From positions 8,982,349 to 9,046,348 of the forward strand of contig CAIIXF020000010.1 of NCBI GenBank assembly GCA_903813345.2: 64,000 nt of DNA, in the 5' to 3' direction. This DNA is from Owenia fusiformis. Lineage: Eukaryota > Annelida > Polychaeta > Sabellida > Oweniidae. Every line of letters starts with the position of its first letter. The stretch's first letter is position 1. Below the pieces are notes generated by a model. It worked only from the letters and a program-made list of their open reading frames with translations. It did not search any database and was not told the origin of the DNA. The translations under genes were made by a program, and so were the position numbers. Positions 9,872 through 18,800 of this stretch are shown here, one piece after another.

Positions 9872-12800
9872 CTGAAAGGAAAAATATAGTACACTTCAGT
9901 AGAATCTCTTGGTACAAAGGTATCAGGAGATTGCTTATTACCCTAAAATGTGAAACACTGAACACCATCGTAAATAAAGTGACAGTTGTATGATCTTATC
10001 CGTTTCACTGGCGGATCTGGGGGGGGGGGGTCAGGGGCCCGGGCCTCCCCCCTTGGGTGGGCCCAGAAAAAAAAACTGGGCCCGAAAAAAGCCTCAAGGC
10101 CCCAAAAAGTGGGCCTTTTTGGTCATAAATGGGCCTTGTAAGGCCTTACTTTTTAATTTTAGGCCAAATTTTGAAGAAAATGGGCCTCAAAATTTGAGCC
10201 CACTTTTTGGTTTTAGGGGCCCAAAATTTTTTCCTCATACCAGAAGTTTTGCCCCCCCCCCCTTGTTGGTTCCCAGATCCGCCCCCGCGTTTAACTACCA
10301 AGACGGGAGTATAAATGGTTTTATCCGTTTAGCTAAATAAGTATGTTCAATAAGTACTGATAAAAATGCTGAAACTTTTTAATTTTTCATATTTCTGACT
10401 ACTTTTTCTACTGCACATTGTTGTGTATTGTACCAATATACTGTGGGAGTTACAGGAATGTACGCCAACAGGAAGGTGGTACTGGGTTAAGCCTAAGGTG
10501 GTTCGTGGTGGTTCAGGTCTGCACAAAAAATCAAAATGACCTACTTAAAATGTGAACATTTTCATACATAATATTATTTTAGAACAATTTTGACAGCTTG
10601 TAAATATAATACTGAGACGAAGATACATGTACTTTGGCATGATTGATTCAAGGGTTGGTCGCACTCAACATGTTATAATAATTTAGAAATGACATTGATA
10701 TTTGACAAGTTGGTGTGCAAACAGTTGACTGAGGAGCAATATTAAGTTATTAATAGAGAGATTTCGCACATAAGTGAAAGTACAACTTATACGTATACGT
10801 ATAGTTTAAAGGGTCATGTCGAACTATTATATTTACTAAAATCAATTTTAAATTGTACTTAAAGGGACCCAACACCATGGTCACATGATCAGTCGTGTGG
10901 AGGTAAGCTCCCAGTTGAAATAAAATCACTGTCCTCCTTTGGTTTCTGTGAAAAGTAGCTAATACCCTCATGTATTGGTCAGTTTGTGTGTCACACGACT
11001 AATCCCCACCATATGCTTCATTCAACATATTTTATGCTATTGAGCTGCATATATAAACAGTACTTTGCAACTAAGGTCATACAGTATACTTACCCCTTGC
11101 AAATTGTAATTTATTGAATTCACAGTAAACCCATCAATTTTTAAGAAAACAAAGAATATTGTTCTCATGGATCTATTATTTATGTTAGACTAACTATGAA
11201 AATATAAATATGAAATAATATGTTAGCTTGAAGTCATATATAAGATGAAAATATATGTTCATGCATTTGCATTTTTCCAAAGGGAATATTCCCATGTAAG
11301 TAAATACAGGTGCAATATATAATTTATATGTATATCTATGTCATCTGTCTATACATGCGCGTATAGCCTAGTGTTACATGTGAACAAGATGGTTCTGGAA
11401 AGAAATGAGCGTGGCAGATTTGCTAAAATGCCACATACACCACAAAAGCAAGACCAATTTGAAAGTAAGTTCATTATTCTCAAGGGTACACTTCAAGTGA
11501 AAGCTACATTGCTACAGGGTGGCCTATCATTCTGAGACAAATGTATTATCCAACGATTGTGATTTTCGAAGCTAAAATATGATATCTTGAGCAGATGGAA
11601 ATACATTCCCATGAGATATGTATATAGTCAAAAGTGATAACTATTTATTGAGTGTAATGAAATGTATCCTTCGCTAACTGCTTTTGTTTGAGATAATTAT
11701 CATGAAATGTTTTTAAATCAATTTTTATGTGTGTCATTGATCCTAATCCACCCTGTAGTCTGGTGTTTGTAGAGCATTGCGACTCGTACAACTTATTCTC
11801 ACAAATATCAAACCTCATTTACTAATTAATTTTTTGTGTGAATATGAAGAGTCCAAGTATTGCTTTTTTATGTTTATTGTATAGCTATATTTAGCCTTGA
11901 TATCCATGATTTTTTAAAACAAAATCTCACCGTTAGATTTCGGGCTATTCATGTTTACTCATTTGTCTAATTGGAAAACAATGCAAATCTCATTTTTTCA
12001 AAGGAAAAAAATTGAAATTCTAAGACGGTGAAAAATCATTAAAAAATACACAGATTCAGAATCCGGCAAGCATTTTCCCTTATTCCTCTCCGTTAAGAAG
12101 TTTTGCAAGGTGTTGGATTCCTTTAATGGAACATAACTATTCCCGTTATAGAAAAGCTCCATCAACTAGAGACTGTGAATGCACTGTCATCTGCACGTGT
12201 AGATTATGCACATTATAATTAAATGCTTGCTTCTGTGTCCTTGTTGTTGTAGAGTATTATAAACACGATCCTTTAAAGTGAATCATGATTCTTTAAAGTG
12301 AGTCATTACATAAACAAGTTGATTATTTCAATGTTTTCATGATCAGTATAAGTTCAGTGAACTTACAAAATGGTATATTTACGTAGATGATAACGTATAC
12401 AGTTGGATCTCCGTATAAAGATTTGCCTACATGTGTGTGGAACAATTGACCGCAAGCATTTTTTGAAATTAATTGGCTGAGTGGGAACAGTATCCAATCA
12501 AATACTTTAACCATCAATTTGAAACACCAATCAAACCAGTAGGTTCTAGCAATTCCTGAAAACGACCCATTCAGTAGCTCAACATATGACATACAGGGTG
12601 TTTCATAACGAGCATCTCCAAAAGTCAATTTGAGAAGAGATGGTTCTATAACATGTACTATATATGAGCCTATTTTATTCTAGACAAACACATTTGGATC
12701 AACTAAACATGCTACAATTCAAGAAAGTACAAATGGCATCCCTTTGACCTGTATTTATTACAGTCCGAGAAGATCTTTCCTAACGAAAAGCCCACATTAT

Positions 12801-15800
12801 GAAACACCTTGTACGTTTACCTATAAGTATAAGTATACGTTATAAGTTGTACTTTCACTAGGTGCGAGAACTCTCTAATAATTTGGTCATTTTGAAACTT
12901 TTTTCGTGCAGACCTGAACCATCACGTTCAGCACCTTTCGTTCAACCCAGCACCACCTTCCTGTTTGAGCATATTCCTGTAACCTTTACAGTACATCAGT
13001 TTAATACTCAACAACGCCACTGTCACACCAGAATAGCCTGACGACGGGAAAGTCAGATACCGTCTTAAATGGCGAACATAACCGTCGCTTCAACTCTTCA
13101 AACACTTGGTCCTCGTTTCATGGGACTTTATCGTCGCTAATTATGTGCATGTATTAAGCTTTTGTAATGATGTATCATATGGAATCCCAACTTCGATCAA
13201 TTGGGTCTTGAATTGCCACAATATAGCGTCTTCATTATCGTCAATGACAACGGAATCTGAATTTGGGATAATTTACCATATGCCGTTGTCTTTGTGTTTG
13301 ATAAATCATTGGAAAGATTAGCCATATACATATACGATGATGTTTATTTGACTATCTGTCTGTTACAAGGTTGATTAAGTATATCATCATAATATTATTA
13401 TATTTCACAGCATTTATTTCATTTAGTAAAGGACGATTCCCGGTTTGGAGAACAGTCGCCTGGGCTAATATTTTTTTTCAGGAAAAATATAGAAATATTA
13501 CCCAAATTAAACTATGAATATTCAAAAGAGGGCATTTAAATCTACAAGATGTAAAAATAACAAATTGGTCTGAAGCAGGGATAACGCTCAATTAGACCGA
13601 TTCAATAAAATACAAGTCTCGATTTGGGGAAAGAAGTTCATCAGTGTACTGCGCTGATATTTTTTTGCGAAAAATCAAGAAATATTACCCAAATTAAATT
13701 ATGACTATTCAAAAGAAGACATTCAAATCTATATTATGTAAAAAAAATCAAATTTGTCCGAAGCAGGGATAATGCTCATTTAGATTGATGAACTTCGTTC
13801 TCCAAACCGGCGAGAATCGTCCTTTGAACATATAATGGTTTGGTTTACTTAATAATAGTTACCTTCTATTCCTATGTAGTTTATCACGTTTGTCAAAATA
13901 TACATCAATGCATTCCGTTAGTTCGGTCCAATCAGCATGAACCCCACATACCCAGCCTGTAGAGAATCGGCCACTGTATAACCACACATTTCCTTTATTG
14001 TTCAGGCATCTACAAGACTTCGCTTTCAGTTTACATTTGCACTTTGGCGTCACATTTAGTGTTCTCACCAGTCGCCAGTCAAATGTTGATCCTCCTGTTT
14101 TTTGGATGTGTAAAAATACGATGACTTTGTTTTCATTCGGATCAAAATGCAGTCTCCTGTAAGAAAATGCAGGTTATAATGAAAACACGCGCTACGCGCT
14201 AACGCGCCACGCGCCAATGCGCTAATAGAAAATGATCCTTCCCCCACGATGTGTGCGCATGTTTTAAGCACATGTTTATGATTGGTCTATACCCTTGGCC
14301 CAGGGACATGTATAATTAGGGTTATGACTCCCTGGGAACTTGTCAAAACATTGACACTTCAAAGACTGTATAAATCACCGCTAACCTGTCAATCAGACTT
14401 CGATGTGAACTTTGCGGCCGCAGGAAATAAACAAAGCCTCTCGAAAATTACACTTTTCAAGTTACGATTTCTCTAAAAATATAAGACCAATTAAGATGTT
14501 CTTCACACCGTTAAAAAACAGAATTCAACTTCAATTTAGGAAATAATTCCAAAACTAAATGAACGTGTAGTTTTCTCTGTATTTGACCTGAAAGAACATG
14601 AGTAACTTAGAATAAATAAATATTTACGGCCAATTACCGGACAATGATAAAACACGCTGGTCGGGTTTACATTACTTTTTAAATCGTCTCTTATTTAAAA
14701 CTTTAATTCCAAATGAAATACAATCCTGTTTTCAACAATATTCCTGGTAAAATAGGTAATACAATTCACTGGGACTGACGTAATTCAAAACTTTTTAAAT
14801 CTAAAATCAAATTGAGAAAAACGAAAGCAAACATGAAAGGGGGGTTCATAGGGGTCTTGGAAATCCATATACACTATTTTTCACAAGCCCCTCAGTCTTA
14901 TACCATTTACAGCATTTTTCACCCCTTTTACATGTATAACATACAGTGTATGCAATATTTTTCACATCTCCCTATATAGACGGTGAACCAACACGATCCT
15001 CAGAGACCCAGAGGGTGCATGAATGCACCTACTCCCTATAGTACTATATTTTACAAAAAGGTCGGGTAAATAATATATCTGTACGATAATTTTGAAATTA
15101 CCGTTGAGAAAAGTTTGGATAATATTCAGAAGGAATTAACATAATGCAAGAATCCACGTAGTACCAAATGTATAATCATACGGCAAATAGGCAGTACACA
15201 GCCCCGAAGCCAGGGGGGTTCGGAGGGTGACTTTGGAATTTTTGAAAAAGTGACCCCCCCCCTGGGAAATCCTGGTTACTGTCCTGGCATATGGCATATA
15301 GAGACTACTATATAGAGATCTGAATTACCCCCATAAACGTGGGACTGATTTTTCAAATCACCCCCACAACCAGGCCCGTAGCCAGAGGGGGAGCTGGCCA
15401 GAGATTCTTTCAAAATCATGCAGTTTTTCACCATTCTGAGATTTTTTTCATGATTATTAGCCAAAATTGTGAAAAAGCTTCCCCTGGAAAAAAGCTGGCT
15501 ACGGGCAAGCCCCCACAACTACTTGTGTATTGAAATCCCAAATTTATGGGGATAAGCTGGATCTGCAGTATTCGTTCAAACTGCCTTTAAATTTCATAAT
15601 AGGCTTCTTTAATTCTTTTAAAACATATGTTTATTTAACTTATACGATGCCATATACGATAAATGTTGCCCCCTCTTATGCGGCCATACACAATATGGTT
15701 TTCACCCTCCTCTTATACGATAACCCTATACACCCCCCCATGAAAGCGAAAGAGAGTAACCGGGCACGAAAAGAAAAATGGAAAAATATAATTGCGACGC

Positions 15801-18800
15801 CTGAATTATTCCACCGTTTGGTAAGTCATGTGAGATATAACTTCAAATACAAAGAGTAAAGATATATAAAACATCCATGACTTGATATTAAGAGGTAACA
15901 TGCGACAAATAAACATTACATTAAGTCATTAGTCAAGTAGTCGGGCCCCCGGGTCAGATTTCGAAACGGGATTTTTCTCGCCGATGGATGGACCCAAATA
16001 ATGCAATGAAATAGGGAGCATATTCGCATATCTGCGACCATTCATCTTGTAAGGTGCTACTTTCTATCTTCCTTTTAAATCAGATAAAACACACTGACAA
16101 TCGATAATCTTTGCACAGTTAACGATCAAACATTGGGCTTCTTCATACTTCTGCTTTCTGATGAGCCACCTAATCTCTTCACTCACTCGATTTTTATACA
16201 TGTTCCCGGGCCTGTGGGAACGATCATTCTGAACAGTGCGTTAGTGCGCTAGCGCGTTAGCGCGTAGCGCGTGTTTTCATTATAACCGAAAATGCACGTC
16301 CTAATTATGATTAGTTGGCGTCGTATACATATTTTTACTAACATGACTTATTACCAACGAGGCGTGGAACAAAATAGATGCTAGTAACCTATACAAATAG
16401 ATGCTTTGAACAAAATGGAAGATTAAACGTTTGTAATACACTTTAGTGTCTGGTGAAGTTCAGTAATATCATTATGACTTTTATTTACATCAATCAATTG
16501 CTTGTATATTATTGGTAACTAAAGGAATACATTTATGTATAACATTTTTTTACATCAACATCATGATGAAGTAAGTAAGATGAAACCATATATTATTAGG
16601 TGAACTTTGACTTAGTTCCTCTTCTCCAATCTGGCCATTATGGCTACCATAGCAAAAGTGCAATTCTACAAAACAACCACTGCCTGCCAGACTCAATATC
16701 CGTTCCTTAATAGTACATAATTGGTAATTAAATATTTTCAATTTCCATTTTATATTAGTAGTATAATATATAGTATAGGCTAAGTGAAGTCTGTCAACTG
16801 GGATAATGATTTTATTTCCCCCTTTATCTTAAACCTTTAGTAAGATAGCATGCGCGAATTCAACTGACGGCTGACGAGTTAACCAATTTTTATGGCCAAC
16901 TCATTTAAATATAAAATCGAATAGTGACACATCGTTTTCATATTTAGATGCGTTGGTCATAAGAGTAAGTTCAGTTGAATTCGCGAATGCTACCTCAGAG
17001 TGCCTTTTTGTGTCATTGCTACAGCATGAAATAATGAACCTTTTGATGAGCTGTAAATGTTACTCTCCATGTTCAATGTAGAGAGCATGGCAAACTAATG
17101 AATGAACTTTTTGATGAGCTGGCTCACTGTAAATAATACTCTCTATGTTCAATGCAGAGAGGTAAACTGATGAATGAACTATTCGATGAGTTTGCCCACT
17201 GTAAATGTTACTCTCCATATTCAATGCAGAGAGGTAAACTGATGAATGAACTATTTGATGAGCTTGCACACTGTAATAATACTCTCTATGTTCAATGCAG
17301 AGAGGTAAACTGATGAATGAACTATTCGATGAGTTTGCCCACTGTAAATGTTACTCTCCATATTCAATGCAGAGAGGTAAACTGATGAATGAACTATTTG
17401 ATGAGCTTGCACACTGTAAATAATACTCTCTATGTTCAATGCAGAGAGGTAAACTGATGAATGAACTATTTGATGAGCTTGCGCACTGTAAATGTTACTC
17501 TCCATATTCAATGCAGAGAGGTAAACTGATGAATGAACTATTTGATGAGCTTGCACACTGTAAATAATACTCTCTATGTTCAATGCAGAGAGGTAAACTG
17601 ATGAATGAACTATTTGATGAGCTTGCGCACTGTAAATGTTACTCTCCATATTCAATGCAGAGAGGTAAACTGATGAATGAACTATTCGATGAGTTTGCCC
17701 ACTGTAAATGTTACTCTCCATATTCAATGCAGAGAGGTAAACTGATGAATGAACTATTTGATGAGCTTGCACACTGTAAATAATACTCTCTATGTTCAAT
17801 GCAGAGAGGTAAACTGATGAATGAACTATTTGATGAGCTTGCGCACTGTAAATGTTACTCTCCATATTCAATGCAGAGAGGTAAACTGATGAATGAACTA
17901 TTTGATGAGCTTGCACACTGTAAATAATACTCTCTATGTTCAATGCAGAGAGGTAAACTGATGAATGAACTATTTGATGAGCTTGCACACTGTAAATAAT
18001 ACTCTCTATGTTCAATGCAGAGAGGTAAACTGATGAATGAACTATTTGATGAGCTTGCGCACTGTAAATGTTACTCTCCATATTCATTGCAGAGAGGTAA
18101 ACTGATGAATGAACTATTTGATGAGCTTGCACACTGTAATAATACTCTCTATGTTCAATGCAGAGAGGTAAACTGATGAATGAACTATTCGATGAGTTTG
18201 CCCACTGTAAATGTTACTCTCCATATTCAATGCAGAGAGGTAAACTGATGAATGAACTATTTGATGAGCTTGCACACTGTAAATAATACTCTCTATGTTC
18301 AATGCAGAGAGGTAAACTGATGAATGAACTATTTGATGAGCTTGCGCACTGTAAATGTTACTCTCCATATTCAATGCAGAGAGGTAAACTGATGAATGAA
18401 CTATTTGATGAGCTTGCACACTGTAAATAATACTCTCTATGTTCAATGCAGAGAGGTAAACTGATGAATGAACTATTTGATGAGCTTGCGCACTGTAAAT
18501 GTTACTCTCCATATTCAATGCAGAGAGGTAAACTGATGAATGAACTATTTGATGAGCTGGCTCACTGTAAATAATACTCTCTATGTTCAATGCAGAGAGG
18601 TAAACTGATGAATGAACTATTCGATGAGTTTGCCCACTGTAAATGTTACTCTCCATATTCAATGCAGAGAGGTAAACTGATGAATGAACTATTTGATGAG
18701 CTTGCACACTGTAAATAATACTCTCTATGTTCAATGCAGAGAGGTAAACTGATGAATGAACTATTCGATGAGTTTGCCCACTGTAAATGTTACTCTCCAT

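Larger units (their letters stand above)
10439..12993. mobile_element. 2.55-kb element with long, interrupted inverted ends
   Basis: The left arm (10439-10550, resuming 10753-10815) and right arm (12820-12993) are inverted copies. They share GGTTACAGGAAT-type ends, CAACAGGAAGGTGGT, GGTTCAGGTCTGCAC and GTGAAAGTACAACTTATA. The left arm is split by about 200 bp of unrelated sequence. Flanking TA dinucleotides fit a TA-targeting transposon. No transposase is recognisable inside. It lies in HS6ST intron 2 and contains a younger MITE at 12592-12813. Confidence 0.65.

Noticed and set aside
9990-10340. Gly/Pro-rich open frame
   Set aside because: It is the translation of a G/C-homopolymer foldback element, not a gene.
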